A stretch of 64,000 bases of DNA, from positions 46,486-110,485 of the forward strand of contig NZ_JALDYX010000014.1 in NCBI RefSeq assembly GCF_024267675.1. Direction: 5' to 3'. Below the pieces are notes generated by a model, which saw only the letters and a program-made list of their open reading frames with translations, was not told the origin of the DNA and did no database searches. Position numbers and translations under genes: made by a program. Source of the DNA: Marinobacterium sedimentorum (GTDB lineage Bacteria; Pseudomonadota; Gammaproteobacteria; Pseudomonadales; Balneatricaceae). Positions 1 through 9,287 of this stretch are shown piece by piece (within the stretch, counting starts at the first letter, position 1; every line of letters begins with the position of its first letter).

Positions 1-820
1 GATCTTCGTACTGACCCTTGGCATAGCAGCCATCGCTGGCCCGCGCATGCAGCTCCCGCGCCTTGGCGCTATCGCAGGGATCGTATTCGTAGGAAATCGA
101 CACCGGCACCAGATTCAGCCGGGTAATCGCCTCACCAAAGGAGCGCTGCTTGCGCTGTGACATGTAGAACATCTTCAGAATGGCGGGGTCGGTGCGATCG
201 TTACCGTCCTTGGCGCGCCCTTCCCGCTGCGCAATCCAGATGGAAGCGCCTTCATTAATACTGTGATCGATATAGCTCGACAACTGGTTCAGCGCCGTCA
301 TCATCTCCCGACCACGGGCCGAGCGATTGACGATAAAGCTCTTGTTGAGGCGCATCAGGTCCGACACGTACCCCTTGCGCAGCAGATTGTCACCAATGGC
401 GATGCGCGCCGTGTTCATGCCGGCCTTGTACAGCACCCAGTTCACGAACGCGGGGTCCAGCGCTATATCGCGGTGATTGGAGATAAACAGGTAGGCCTCG
501 TCGGGATCCAGCCGCTCAATACCCGAGCAGGTCAGGCGGGTTGTGCTGCGGGCAATCATTTTCTGCATGTACAGCGCCACCCGCTCCTGAAAGCCACGGA
601 TCGTTTCGATATCGCCAACTTCCCGCGCCAGCGCCATGCGCACCAGCGGGCGCAACAGCCAGCCAAAGGCTCCGGCCATGCGTGGAAACTGATAACGGGT
701 CACAACCCGGATAAATTCTTCGTTATACAACAACCGGTTGAGCACCTCTGCCACTTCGGTGTCGCGGTACGGACGGATCTCTTTGAACGGATCCTGCAGC
801 GCGGTAATGTCGTCGCTCAT
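1..820 (-). CDS. Glycerolipid acyltransferase-like protein (PlsC superfamily), 3' end outside window
   Basis: The first 273 codons are present and the gene runs off the left edge. The protein probably transfers a fatty acyl group to a glycerol-phosphate type acceptor at the inner membrane. The acyltransferase core is recognisable: SNHRDIALDPAF at residues 114-125 gives the His/Asp catalytic motif (H116, D122), and QREGRAKDGNDRT at 198-210 takes the place of the family's EGTRS-like block. The His-Asp spacing is five residues rather than the canonical four. The ATG at 820 begins MSDDITALQD. moeA ends 74 bp upstream on the same strand. The superfamily is clear, but the acceptor lipid is not. Confidence 0.75.
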   Translation of the reverse strand, partial: MSDDITALQDPFKEIRPYRDTEVAEVLNRLLYNEEFIRVVTRYQFPRMAGAFGWLLRPLVRMALAREVGDIETIRGFQERVALYMQKMIARSTTRLTCSGIERLDPDEAYLFISNHRDIALDPAFVNWVLYKAGMNTARIAIGDNLLRKGYVSDLMRLNKSFIVNRSARGREMMTALNQLSSYIDHSINEGASIWIAQREGRAKDGNDRTDPAILKMFYMSQRKQRSFGEAITRLNLVPVSISYEYDPCDSAKARELHARASDGCYAKGQYED

Positions 821-894
821 GGTGCTCTCTAATTATCGTGATTGGGTTCAGCTGGGCGCTATTTTACCCGCTGGAGGAGGCTTTTGCAGCGCCC

Positions 895-2118
895 TCAGCC
901 CAGTAGCTCCGAGAACGGGATAAAGCCCACCAGATCACCCTCGGCAATCGGCGTCTCCGGCGGCACAACCACCAGCCCCTGTGCCCAGCTGGCAGACGAC
1001 AGCACACCCGAGCTCTGATTCACAAAAGGACAGGCACGCCCGGCTTCAAGCCGCGAACGCAGATACTCCTGGCGCCCGCCGGGACGGGGGCGCGCAAAGC
1101 CCGCCGGCACCTGCAGCATCAACGGCGGCTCAACAAGAGCCCCCTGCAGGCGCAGCAGATAAGGCCTGGCCAGCAGGCAGAAAGTCACCAGCGCCGACGC
1201 AGGATTACCGGGCAAACCGAAAAAGGGCACCGCCCCCACCCGGCCATACGCCAGTGGCTTGCCAGGCTTGATACGCAGGCGCCACAAACGCAGCTCACCA
1301 AGGGATTCGACCGCCGCCTTGACGTGATCTTCATCACCGACTGAAACTCCGCCGGTGCTGATAATGCAATCCGCCTGACTTGCAGCCTTTGTCAGGGCCG
1401 CACGGGTCGCGTCGGCACTATCGGCCACGCGTCCCAGATCCAGCACCTGAATGCCAAGCTTGTGCAGCAGGCCGGCCAGCAGGTAGCGGTTGGAGTTGTA
1501 AATCTGCCCAGGCTTGAGTGCAGCACCGGGCTCCACCAGCTCGTCGCCGGTACACAGCAAAGCCACCCGCAAGGGACGCGTTACTGCCACCTGGGCAACG
1601 CCGGTAGACGCCAGAACACCCAGATCCGCCGGCTGCAGGCGCGTTCCCGCCGCGACCACCACAGCACCTGCGGCTATATCCTGGCCGCGCGGGCGCACAT
1701 TGTCGCCCGCCTCCGGCTGCACGCTGAAACGCACCTGGCCATCCACAAGCTCGGCCTGCTCCTGCATCACCACAGTGTCTGCACCCTGCGGAATTTCGGC
1801 ACCGGTGAAAATGCGCGCTACGGTGCCAGGCTCCAGCGGTGCAGGCGCGGAACCTGCCGGAATGCGCTGACTGATACGCAGCCCCGCCTTCGCGGCATCG
1901 CCATGAAAGCAGGCATAGCCATCCATGGCGCTGTTGGCCGCCGGCGGTACATCCACCGCCGCAAAAACGTCCTCTGCCAGCACCCGCCCCACGGCATCCA
2001 TCAGTGGCAGCCGCTCTGCGTCTGTAATGGGCTGGACATCCGCCAGCAGCGCTTCAATGGCCTCTTCTACCGGCATCAGGCCCGGCTTTGCGTCAGGCGC
2101 AGTATCACAGCCCTGCAT
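895..2118 (-). CDS. moeA: Molybdopterin molybdenumtransferase MoeA
   Basis: MoeA inserts molybdate into adenylylated molybdopterin, the last common step of molybdenum cofactor synthesis in the cytoplasm. The 407 residues match the usual family length. Visible signatures are [11 protein letters not shown] (59-69), [12 protein letters not shown] (103-114), TGDELV (190-195), [11 protein letters not shown] (254-264) and GLPGNPAS (301-308), covering the MoCF-binding and C-terminal domains. It starts 3 bp after the stop of moaB, so the two are co-transcribed. The xanthine dehydrogenase genes 2.4 kb away need this cofactor, which makes a functional link likely. Other moa genes are not in the window. 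Confidence 0.96.
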   Translation of the reverse strand: MQGCDTAPDAKPGLMPVEEAIEALLADVQPITDAERLPLMDAVGRVLAEDVFAAVDVPPAANSAMDGYACFHGDAAKAGLRISQRIPAGSAPAPLEPGTVARIFTGAEIPQGADTVVMQEQAELVDGQVRFSVQPEAGDNVRPRGQDIAAGAVVVAAGTRLQPADLGVLASTGVAQVAVTRPLRVALLCTGDELVEPGAALKPGQIYNSNRYLLAGLLHKLGIQVLDLGRVADSADATRAALTKAASQADCIISTGGVSVGDEDHVKAAVESLGELRLWRLRIKPGKPLAYGRVGAVPFFGLPGNPASALVTFCLLARPYLLRLQGALVEPPLMLQVPAGFARPRPGGRQEYLRSRLEAGRACPFVNQSSGVLSSASWAQGLVVVPPETPIAEGDLVGFIPFSELLG

Positions 2119-2121
2119 GCC

Positions 2122-2658
2122 CTATACCTGTTCCTGTGCGTGACGCATCAGCATATCGACGAAATTGCACGGCCGATGCCGCTTGTCGAGCTGCTCGGCA
2201 ATAATGCGATCCCAGCCGGTACGACAGGCACCAGTAGACCCTGGCAGGCAAAAAATCACTGTGCCATTGGCCAGGCCTGCCACTGCGCGGGACTGGATGG
2301 TCGAGGTGCCGATTTCCTCAAATGACAGACTGCGAAACAGCTCGCCAAAGCCCTCGATCTGCTTGTCGAACAGCGGCTGCAGCGCCTCTGGCGTCGAGTC
2401 GCGATGTGAAAAACCGGTACCGCCGGTGCTCAGCACCACATGGATGCTGGGGTCGGCAATCCAGGCGGAGACCTGGGCCCGCAGCTGATAGACATCATCC
2501 TTGACGATGGTCCGCGCCTGCAGCTTATGCCCGACCGCCTCCAGCCGATCCACCAGCGTCTGTCCCGAGGTATCCGTCTCCAGCGTGCGGGTATCGGATA
2601 CGGTCAGAACAGCAATGTTAAGTGCAACAAAATCTGCGTCGTCGCTGCAACGTCCCAT
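2122..2658 (-). CDS. moaB: Molybdenum cofactor biosynthesis protein MoaB
   Basis: This is a MoaB/Mog-family protein, which binds molybdopterin and in many bacteria catalyses its adenylylation before MoeA acts. The 178-residue chain has the family signatures DTSG (29-32), [11 protein letters not shown] (77-87) and LPGSTGACR (138-146). The ATG at 2658 is preceded by a clear AGGAG. It is the first gene of a two-gene unit with moeA, with a 3 bp gap. MogA is the closest alternative; the [14 protein letters not shown] segment and overall length fit MoaB. Confidence 0.93.
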   Translation of the reverse strand: MGRCSDDADFVALNIAVLTVSDTRTLETDTSGQTLVDRLEAVGHKLQARTIVKDDVYQLRAQVSAWIADPSIHVVLSTGGTGFSHRDSTPEALQPLFDKQIEGFGELFRSLSFEEIGTSTIQSRAVAGLANGTVIFCLPGSTGACRTGWDRIIAEQLDKRHRPCNFVDMLMRHAQEQV

Positions 2659-2848
2659 AAAAGTCTCCTGAATATTGTTAAAACTGAATCTCTGTCAGCA
2701 GGCACCCGGGCTGGCCAGGCGCGCCCTTGTGCGCAACAATGGCGTCCGTGCCACAAAGAGCGCCGCTGCGCGCCCAACACTCTGATACACAAAGAAAACT
2801 ATTCCCGTATCAACCCAGAGTCACCCACAAGGAAAGAGCCTCACTGCC

Positions 2849-3226
2849 ATGTACATGATCCTGAAACACCTGCACCTGGCTGCAGTCACCCTGAGTATTT
2901 CGCTGTTCCTGCTACGCGGCTACTGGATGCTGATCGGCTCTGGCTGGCAGAACAGGCGACCGATGCGCGTCATACCCCATCTGGTGGATACCGTCCTGCT
3001 GCTCAGCGCCGCAGGCCTGGCCCTGACGTTGCAGCAATATCCGTTCGTGAATGACTGGCTCAGTGCCAAGCTGCTCGCCCTGGTGGCCTACATCGTGCTC
3101 GGCATCATCGCCCTTAAGCGCGGCCGGAGCAAGACCAGCCGCAGCCTGGCGTTTGCTGCCGCACTTGTCACCTTTGGCTATATCGCCTGGGTTGCAGTCA
3201 CGCGGGATCCAACGCCCTGGCATTAA
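2849..3226 (+). CDS. SirB2-family small membrane protein
   Basis: A 125-residue integral membrane protein with about four hydrophobic segments (roughly residues 5-28, 42-60, 72-90, 97-115). The layout and the features HLHLAAVTLSIS near the N-terminus, PHLVDTVLLLSA in the middle and a short Pro/Trp tail match the SirB family, whose biochemical role is not settled. It stands alone: moaB is divergent and the next gene is convergent. The start at 2849 is the first ATG, with an alternative ATG two codons later. Confidence 0.8.
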   Translation: MYMILKHLHLAAVTLSISLFLLRGYWMLIGSGWQNRRPMRVIPHLVDTVLLLSAAGLALTLQQYPFVNDWLSAKLLALVAYIVLGIIALKRGRSKTSRSLAFAAALVTFGYIAWVAVTRDPTPWH

Positions 3227-3256
3227 CACCAAGGCAGGCAGGGTTGGGAAACAGGA

Positions 3257-4168
3257 TCAGAAACGTTCGTACAGCTGGCGTACCAGGGAAACCAGTTCGC
3301 CACGCCAGGGACGCTGACGAATACCGAAAGTACTGAGAAGCTTGGTGCATTTGAGCACCGAGCTGGCGGGACGCTCAGCCTCAGTGGGGAAGTTTTTGCT
3401 GGCAACCGGCAGCAGCCGTTCCACCTTGAGCGCCTCGTACTGGCTCGCCGTGGCAATGATGGCTTCGCTGAAGGCATAGCGGGTGGTGATCTCGGCGCCG
3501 CAGTAATGGTAGGTGCCCCAGGCGTCGGCGCCGCACTTGAGCTGCTTGACGATCGCCAGCACCACGCGGGCGACATCGGCCGCCGCCGTCGGGCAGCCAC
3601 GGCGATCATCCACCGAGACCAGTTCGGCCTCGGTGCGCGCCTGTTCCAGCGTACGAATCAGGAAGTTGTGCCCGCTGCCACTGAAGACCCAGCTCACGCG
3701 CAGAATGATATGCCGGGCATGGGCGCGGCGCAGCATTTCCTCACCCAGCCACTTGCTTTCGCCGTAGACGCCCAGCGGGCGCACGGCATCGTTTTCACGG
3801 TATCCGCTGGCGTAGTGACCATCGAAAACATAGTCCGTGGAAAGGTGGATGATGGGGATATTCAGCTCGGCGCAGGCGATGGCCAGCTGCTGCACCGCCT
3901 CGGCATTGAGACGCATGCAGTGCTCGCGCTGCTTTTGCGCAGCGTCGGCCCGGTTAAAGGCGGCACAATTGATAACATAGTCAGGCTGGTGCTGCTCGAG
4001 CTGCTGACGGACCTTCGCCGCATCAGTGATATCCAGCTGCCTGCGTGTCAGACCGATCACATCGAAAAAGACATCCGCGCCCGCCTGGCCAACCAGCTCA
4101 CGCCCGACCTGACCATTAGCTCCCGTTATCAGAATACGTGCCGGCCGACTGAAGTAATCACTGGCCAT
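3257..4168 (-). CDS. RmlD-like NAD(P)-dependent sugar-nucleotide reductase (extended SDR)
   Basis: An extended short-chain dehydrogenase resembling dTDP-4-dehydrorhamnose reductase. The Rossmann nucleotide-binding motif GANGQVG lies at about residues 16-22, LSTDYVFDG follows mid-protein and the catalytic Tyr/Lys pair is in YGESK. Its 303 residues match the RmlD family. No rmlA, rmlB or rmlC is nearby, so the real substrate is uncertain and it could act on another sugar nucleotide. It is convergent with the SirB-like gene and divergent from xdhA across a 364-bp gap that carries palindromic operators. Confidence 0.8.
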   Translation of the reverse strand: MASDYFSRPARILITGANGQVGRELVGQAGADVFFDVIGLTRRQLDITDAAKVRQQLEQHQPDYVINCAAFNRADAAQKQREHCMRLNAEAVQQLAIACAELNIPIIHLSTDYVFDGHYASGYRENDAVRPLGVYGESKWLGEEMLRRAHARHIILRVSWVFSGSGHNFLIRTLEQARTEAELVSVDDRRGCPTAAADVARVVLAIVKQLKCGADAWGTYHYCGAEITTRYAFSEAIIATASQYEALKVERLLPVASKNFPTEAERPASSVLKCTKLLSTFGIRQRPWRGELVSLVRQLYERF

Positions 4169-4437
4169 AATGCGATGTACAAACCTCCACTGGGAGCAGG
4201 AAATTCAGAAATACGCGAATGCGATGAAAGAATTTCACCTTACCACAGAACCCTGTCCGACAATACAGCCGCAGCGCTGTACTTTAAGCCCATATCCAGC
4301 CACCTATCTGGCGCCGCACAAGGGCTGTAACCCGGGCGACAGAGCGCCCAGTGGCGGCAAATGCCACCTTTCCTGCCCCCGCAGTTGCTGCCATGCAGCT
4401 AAGCTTCAGATGCTAGCCGAAGGCTCGTCGCTATTTT

Positions 4438-4475
4438 CTGACTCTTGAGTCAGTTTTTGTTGACTTCAAAGTCAG
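4438..4475. promoter_or_regulatory. Two TGAC-N6-GTCA palindromic operators upstream of xdhA
   Basis: Within the 364-bp gap 4169-4532 are two perfect palindromes, CTGACTCTTGAGTCAG (4438-4453) and TGACTTCAAAGTCA (4461-4474), with centres 22 bp (two helical turns) apart. A further half-site AAGTCA lies at 4486-4491. The pattern TGAC-N6-GTCA resembles the known RutR consensus TTGACCA-NN-TGGTCAA, and a RutR-like TetR is encoded at 22560-23180. A similar site precedes uacT at 20723. The remainder of the gap shows no gene. Confidence 0.6.
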
Positions 4476-4532
4476 CTTTAATCTAAAGTCAGTCCATAGG
4501 CTAATAATTAAACACACAGCAGGAGGTTTTCC

Positions 4533-5972
4533 TTGATCAGGTTCTTACTCAACCAGGAACTGCGGACAGAGAACGATCTCGACCCAAACGTCACGGTTCT
4601 CAATTATCTGCGGGAAAATCTCGGCAAGACCGGCACCAAGGAAGGCTGCGCTTCGGGTGACTGCGGCGCCTGCACCGTCGTCGTCGGCGAGCTGGTGAAC
4701 GACCGCATCCGCTACCGCACCCTCAATTCCTGCCTGACCTTTGTTGCCGCGCTCGATGGCAAGCAGCTGATTACCGTCGAAGGTCTCAAGCACCAGGGCC
4801 AGATGCACAGCGTGCAGCAGGCCATGGTTGACTGCCACGGATCGCAGTGCGGCTTCTGCACCCCGGGCTTTGTCATGTCGCTGTTTGCGCTGCAAAAAAA
4901 CAGCCCGCAGGCCGACAAGAGCGCCGCCGAAGAAGCCCTGGCCGGCAATCTCTGTCGTTGCACCGGCTACCGCCCGATTCTGGAAGCCGCCGCCAGCAGC
5001 TGTACCGCCGCCCCTCAGGATCAGTTTGATCAGCTGCACGAGCAGACCCTGACCCGGCTGCGCGCCATTCAGCCAGACACCACCAGCACGCTGAACAGTG
5101 CCGGCAGGCAGAGCTTTGCGCCGCTGACCGTGGCGGATCTTGCCCAGCTGTACCAGAACAACCCCGAGGCCCGTCTGCTGGCTGGCGGCACCGACCTGGC
5201 ACTGGAAGTGACCCAGATGCATCGCAGCCTGCCGGTCATGATCTATGTCGGCAATGTGGCGGAACTGAAACAGGTCGAGACGTTTGATGATCGCATCGAG
5301 ATCGGTGCCGCTGTGCCGCTGACCGACTGCTATGACGCTCTGACTCGCGAATATCCGGATTTCGGTGCCATGCTGCATCGCTTCGCATCACTGCAAATCC
5401 GCAACCAGGGTACCCTTGGCGGGAATATCGGTAATGCCTCACCGATCGGCGATTCGCCACCCGCCCTTCTTACACTAGACGCGCAGATCGTACTGCGTCA
5501 GGGCAGCAGCACCCGCACCATCGCGCTGGCCGACTACTTCGTGGACTACCGCGTCACCGTGCGCCAGGAAGCGGAATTCATCGAGAAAATCATTGTGCCG
5601 CGGGCACAGGGCCGCGACAGCTTCCGTGTCTACAAGATATCCAAGCGCCTGGATGACGATATCTCCGCCGTGTGCGGCGCCTTTGACCTGCGCATAAAGG
5701 ACGGTCAGATCAGCGACGCCCGCATCGCCTTCGGCGGCATGGCCGCCATTCCAAAACGCGCCAGCCGCTGCGAACAGGCGCTGATCGGCAAGCCCTGGAA
5801 TCAGGCCACCATCGAAGCGGCCGTCAAGGCCCTGGGGGAAGACTTCACTCCGCTCAGCGATTTTCGCGCCAGCAAGGAATACCGCGTGCTTACGGCCGCC
5901 AACCTGCTGCGCAAATACTTCCTGGAACTCAGTACACCGGAACTGGCTACACGGGTAACCGATTATGTCTAA
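4533..5972 (+). CDS. xdhA: Xanthine dehydrogenase small subunit (2Fe-2S and FAD)
   Basis: This subunit carries electrons from the molybdenum site through two [2Fe-2S] clusters to FAD while hypoxanthine and xanthine are oxidised to urate. The ferredoxin-like cluster ligands C39, C44, C47 and C67 are present (CASGDCGAC), as are the second-cluster cysteines C106, C109, C141 and C143 (CGFC, CRC). An FAD-binding domain follows (LLAGGTDLALEV, then GGNIGNASPIGDSPP). The start is a TTG at 4533, chosen because AGGAGG lies 6 bp upstream and the translation begins directly at the ferredoxin fold. It overlaps xdhB by 8 bp. Confidence 0.97.
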   Translation: MIRFLLNQELRTENDLDPNVTVLNYLRENLGKTGTKEGCASGDCGACTVVVGELVNDRIRYRTLNSCLTFVAALDGKQLITVEGLKHQGQMHSVQQAMVDCHGSQCGFCTPGFVMSLFALQKNSPQADKSAAEEALAGNLCRCTGYRPILEAAASSCTAAPQDQFDQLHEQTLTRLRAIQPDTTSTLNSAGRQSFAPLTVADLAQLYQNNPEARLLAGGTDLALEVTQMHRSLPVMIYVGNVAELKQVETFDDRIEIGAAVPLTDCYDALTREYPDFGAMLHRFASLQIRNQGTLGGNIGNASPIGDSPPALLTLDAQIVLRQGSSTRTIALADYFVDYRVTVRQEAEFIEKIIVPRAQGRDSFRVYKISKRLDDDISAVCGAFDLRIKDGQISDARIAFGGMAAIPKRASRCEQALIGKPWNQATIEAAVKALGEDFTPLSDFRASKEYRVLTAANLLRKYFLELSTPELATRVTDYV

Positions 5973-8349
5973 CCACAACAAGATCAGCAGAACCCAGGAC
6001 GAAATGATGGCGCTGGTGCGCCAGGACCTGCAAACCGGCGTCGGCCGCAAGATTCCCCATGAAAGCGCGGCCAAGCACGTCAGCGGCGAAGCGGTCTATA
6101 TTGATGACCGACTGGAGTTCCCCAACCAGCTGCACATCTATGCCCGTCTCAGTGACCGGCCCCATGCGCGCATCCTCAGCATCAATACCAGCCCCTGCTA
6201 CCAGATGCCGGGCGTGCGCATCGCCATCACCAGCAAGGATGTACCGGGCCAGCTCGACATCGGCGCCGTGGCACCGGGCGATCCGCTGCTGGCCGATGGC
6301 AAGGTGGAATATGTCGGCCAGCCGGTGATCGCCGTTGCCGCCGACAGCCTGGAGAATGCCCGTCGCGCCGCCATGGCTGCAATCATCGAATATGAAGACC
6401 TCGAAGCCGTGCTGAACGTGGAAGAGGCACTGAAGAAGAAACACTTCGTGCTCGACAGCCATCAGCACAAGCGTGGCGACTCCGCCCGCGCCCTGGCCGC
6501 AGCTCCCCATCGTCTGCAGGGCAAGCTGCATATCGGCGGTCAGGAGCATTTCTACCTCGAAACCCAGATCTCGTCCGTCATTCCCACCGAAGACGACGGC
6601 ATGATCGTCTACACCTCCAGCCAGAATCCCACCGAGGTGCAGAAACTGGTGGCCGAGGTACTGGACGTACCCATGCACAAGATCGTCATCGACATGCGCC
6701 GCATGGGCGGTGGCTTTGGCGGCAAGGAAACCCAGGCAGCAGGCCCGGCCTGCCTCTGCGCCGTGATCGCACGCCTCACCGGCCAGCCGACCAAGATGCG
6801 TCTGCCCCGGGTCGACGACATGCTGATGACCGGCAAGCGTCACCCCTTCTACGCCGAGTACGATGTCGGTTATGACGACAACGGCCGGCTGCACGGCATC
6901 GACCTGGTGCTGGCGGGTAACTGCGGCTATTCGCCGGACCTGTCGGGCTCTATCGTCGACCGCGCCATGTTCCACTCGGACAACGCCTATTACCTGGGCG
7001 ATGCCACCGTGACCGGCCACCGCTGCAAGACCAACACCGCCTCCAATACCGCCTATCGCGGCTTTGGCGGCCCCCAGGGCATGGTCGCCATTGAGTACAT
7101 CATGGACGACATCGCCCGCACCCTGGGCAAGGACCCGCTGGAGGTACGCAAGCACAACTACTACGGCAAGACCGAGCGCAATGTGACGCACTACTACCAG
7201 ACCGTCGAAGACAACATGCTCGACGAGATGACCGCGGAGCTTGAAGCCAGCAGCGAATACCAGCAGCGTCGTGAAGCCATTACCGCCTTCAACGCCAGCA
7301 GCAAGATCCTGAAAAAGGGCATCGCCCTGACGCCGGTGAAGTTTGGCATTTCCTTTACCGCCACCTTCCTCAATCAGGCCGGCGCCCTCGTGCATGTCTA
7401 TACCGATGGCAGCATCCACCTCAACCACGGCGGCACCGAGATGGGCCAGGGCCTGAACACCAAGGTCGCCCAGATCGTGGCCGAGGAATTCCAGGTTGAA
7501 GTCGATCGCATCCAGATCACCGCGACCAACACCGACAAGGTGCCCAACACCTCGCCGACGGCGGCCTCCAGCGGCACCGATCTCAACGGCAAGGCGGCAC
7601 AGAACGCGGCCCGCACCATTCGTGGCCGGCTGGTAAGCTTCGCCGCCGCGCACTTCAAGGTGTCCGAGGAAGATATCGAGTTTCGCAACAGCCATGTGCG
7701 CATCCGCGACAAGGCGATGCCGTTCGACGAGCTTATTCAGCTGGCCTATTTCAACCAGATTTCGCTCTCCAGCACCGGCTTTTACCGTACGCCCAAGATC
7801 TACTACGACCGCGATCAGGCCCGCGGCCGCCCCTTCTACTATTACGCCTATGGCGCGGCCTGCTCCGAAGTGCTGCTCGATACCCTCACCGGCGAGTACC
7901 GCATGTTGCGCACCGATATCCTGCATGACGTGGGCGCCTCGCTGAACCCGGCCATCGACATCGGTCAGGTTGAAGGCGGCTTCATCCAGGGCATGGGCTG
8001 GCTCACCATGGAAGAACTCAACTGGAACGCCCAGGGCAAGCTCACCACCAACAGCCCAGCGAGTTACAAGATCCCGGCGGTGGCCGATATGCCGCTTGAT
8101 CTGCGCGTGCGCCTGGTCGAAAACCGCAAGAACCCCGAAGACACGGTGTTCCACTCCAAGGCCGTGGGCGAGCCGCCGTTCATGCTCGGCATCTCGGTAT
8201 GGTGTGCGCTCAAGGATGCCATCGCCAGCGTGGCCGACTATCGTGTCAGCCCCCAGGTCGATGCACCGGCCACCCCCGAGCGCGTGCTCTGGGGCGTCGA
8301 ACAGATGAAAGCGGCCATGGCGCAGGCGCCGGTGGCGGAAAACATTTGA
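5965..8349 (+). CDS. xdhB: Xanthine dehydrogenase large molybdopterin-binding subunit
   Basis: The catalytic subunit binds the molybdenum cofactor and oxidises hypoxanthine/xanthine to urate. It has 794 residues, normal for two-subunit bacterial enzymes. Molybdopterin-contacting motifs are visible: MGGGFGGKE (247-255), AYRGFGGPQG in the middle, GGTEMGQGLNTKVAQI, and VGEPP near the C-terminus holding the catalytic glutamate. Translation is probably coupled to xdhA through the 8-bp overlap. The nearby moeA-moaB pair and xdhC fit its cofactor requirement. Confidence 0.97.
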   Translation: MSNHNKISRTQDEMMALVRQDLQTGVGRKIPHESAAKHVSGEAVYIDDRLEFPNQLHIYARLSDRPHARILSINTSPCYQMPGVRIAITSKDVPGQLDIGAVAPGDPLLADGKVEYVGQPVIAVAADSLENARRAAMAAIIEYEDLEAVLNVEEALKKKHFVLDSHQHKRGDSARALAAAPHRLQGKLHIGGQEHFYLETQISSVIPTEDDGMIVYTSSQNPTEVQKLVAEVLDVPMHKIVIDMRRMGGGFGGKETQAAGPACLCAVIARLTGQPTKMRLPRVDDMLMTGKRHPFYAEYDVGYDDNGRLHGIDLVLAGNCGYSPDLSGSIVDRAMFHSDNAYYLGDATVTGHRCKTNTASNTAYRGFGGPQGMVAIEYIMDDIARTLGKDPLEVRKHNYYGKTERNVTHYYQTVEDNMLDEMTAELEASSEYQQRREAITAFNASSKILKKGIALTPVKFGISFTATFLNQAGALVHVYTDGSIHLNHGGTEMGQGLNTKVAQIVAEEFQVEVDRIQITATNTDKVPNTSPTAASSGTDLNGKAAQNAARTIRGRLVSFAAAHFKVSEEDIEFRNSHVRIRDKAMPFDELIQLAYFNQISLSSTGFYRTPKIYYDRDQARGRPFYYYAYGAACSEVLLDTLTGEYRMLRTDILHDVGASLNPAIDIGQVEGGFIQGMGWLTMEELNWNAQGKLTTNSPASYKIPAVADMPLDLRVRLVENRKNPEDTVFHSKAVGEPPFMLGISVWCALKDAIASVADYRVSPQVDAPATPERVLWGVEQMKAAMAQAPVAENI

Positions 8350-8405
8350 CCGGTCGGCGGCGGCACCTGCCGCTGCCCGCCCCTCGCTCTGAAAGAGGAC
8401 AGACT

Positions 8406-9239
8406 ATGAACCGGGTTGACTGGATCAGCGCACTGAACAAGCTGCGGGACAGAGGCGAGTCCTGCGTGCTGGTTACCATACTGGACGAGCGCGGCTCCAC
8501 GCCGCGCAATAACGGCACCAAGATGGTGGTCACGGCACAGAAAAGCTACGAGACCATCGGTGGCGGTCACCTGGAACACAAGGCCATGCAGATCGCCCGC
8601 CAGATGCTGCTCGACGGTGATACCGAAGTACGGCTGGAGAAATTTTCCCTGGGCGCCAGCCTCGGCCAGTGCTGCGGCGGCGCCACCTCGTTGCTGTTCG
8701 AACCGGTGCTGCAGTCCGGCGTCCAGATCGCCCTCTTCGGTGCCGGCCATGTCGCCCGGGCGCTGGTAACCCTGCTGGCCACGCTGCCCTGCCGGGTACG
8801 CTGGATCGATTCCAGGGACAACGAATTCCCGGCGCAGATGCCACACAACGTCGAGAAGGTGGTCAGCGAGTTTCCCACCGACGAGGTGGACGACCTGCCC
8901 GCCCACAGCTACTGCATCGTGCTGACGCACAACCACCAGCTGGACCTGGAACTGAGCGAGCGCATCCTCAAGCGCGGTGACTTCGACTATTTCGGTCTGA
9001 TCGGCTCGCGCACCAAGCGCAAGCGCTTCGAGCACCGGCTGCGTGCCAAGGGCATGGACGACGCCCTGCTGGCCCGCATGATCTGCCCCATGGGCACCCC
9101 CGAGGTCAAGGGCAAGCTGCCGGCCGAGATCGCCATCGCCATCGCCGGCGAAGTGATTGCGCACTACAACGCCGACTTCGGAGCCCAGAAAAAACGCCCC
9201 GGCGAGACACAGGCCCTGAGCATCTGCAGGCCCGCCTGA
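8406..9239 (+). CDS. xdhC: Xanthine dehydrogenase accessory protein XdhC
   Basis: XdhC binds sulfurated molybdenum cofactor and delivers it to XdhB; it is not a subunit of the mature enzyme. The 277-residue chain has an N-terminal XdhC/CoxI domain (ERGSTPRNNGTKM, GGGHLEHKAM, GQCCGG) and a C-terminal Rossmann-like domain (LFGAGHVARAL, YFGLIGSRTKRKRF, EIAIAIAGE). The ATG at 8406 is preceded by GAAAGAGGA; the reading frame stays open upstream into xdhB but that part encodes no family sequence. It is the third gene of xdhABC. Confidence 0.95.
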   Translation: MNRVDWISALNKLRDRGESCVLVTILDERGSTPRNNGTKMVVTAQKSYETIGGGHLEHKAMQIARQMLLDGDTEVRLEKFSLGASLGQCCGGATSLLFEPVLQSGVQIALFGAGHVARALVTLLATLPCRVRWIDSRDNEFPAQMPHNVEKVVSEFPTDEVDDLPAHSYCIVLTHNHQLDLELSERILKRGDFDYFGLIGSRTKRKRFEHRLRAKGMDDALLARMICPMGTPEVKGKLPAEIAIAIAGEVIAHYNADFGAQKKRPGETQALSICRPA

Positions 9240-9287
9240 GCCGCCATGTCAAAGACCCATATTCAGCTTCAAGAGTGACCTGAACCC

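Noticed and set aside
5947..8154. Long open frame of 735 codons on the minus strand opposite xdhB
   Set aside because: It is antisense to a clear xanthine dehydrogenase gene; its composition (Gly/Ala/His/Val-rich) is what GC-rich coding DNA gives on the opposite strand, and no family motif appears.
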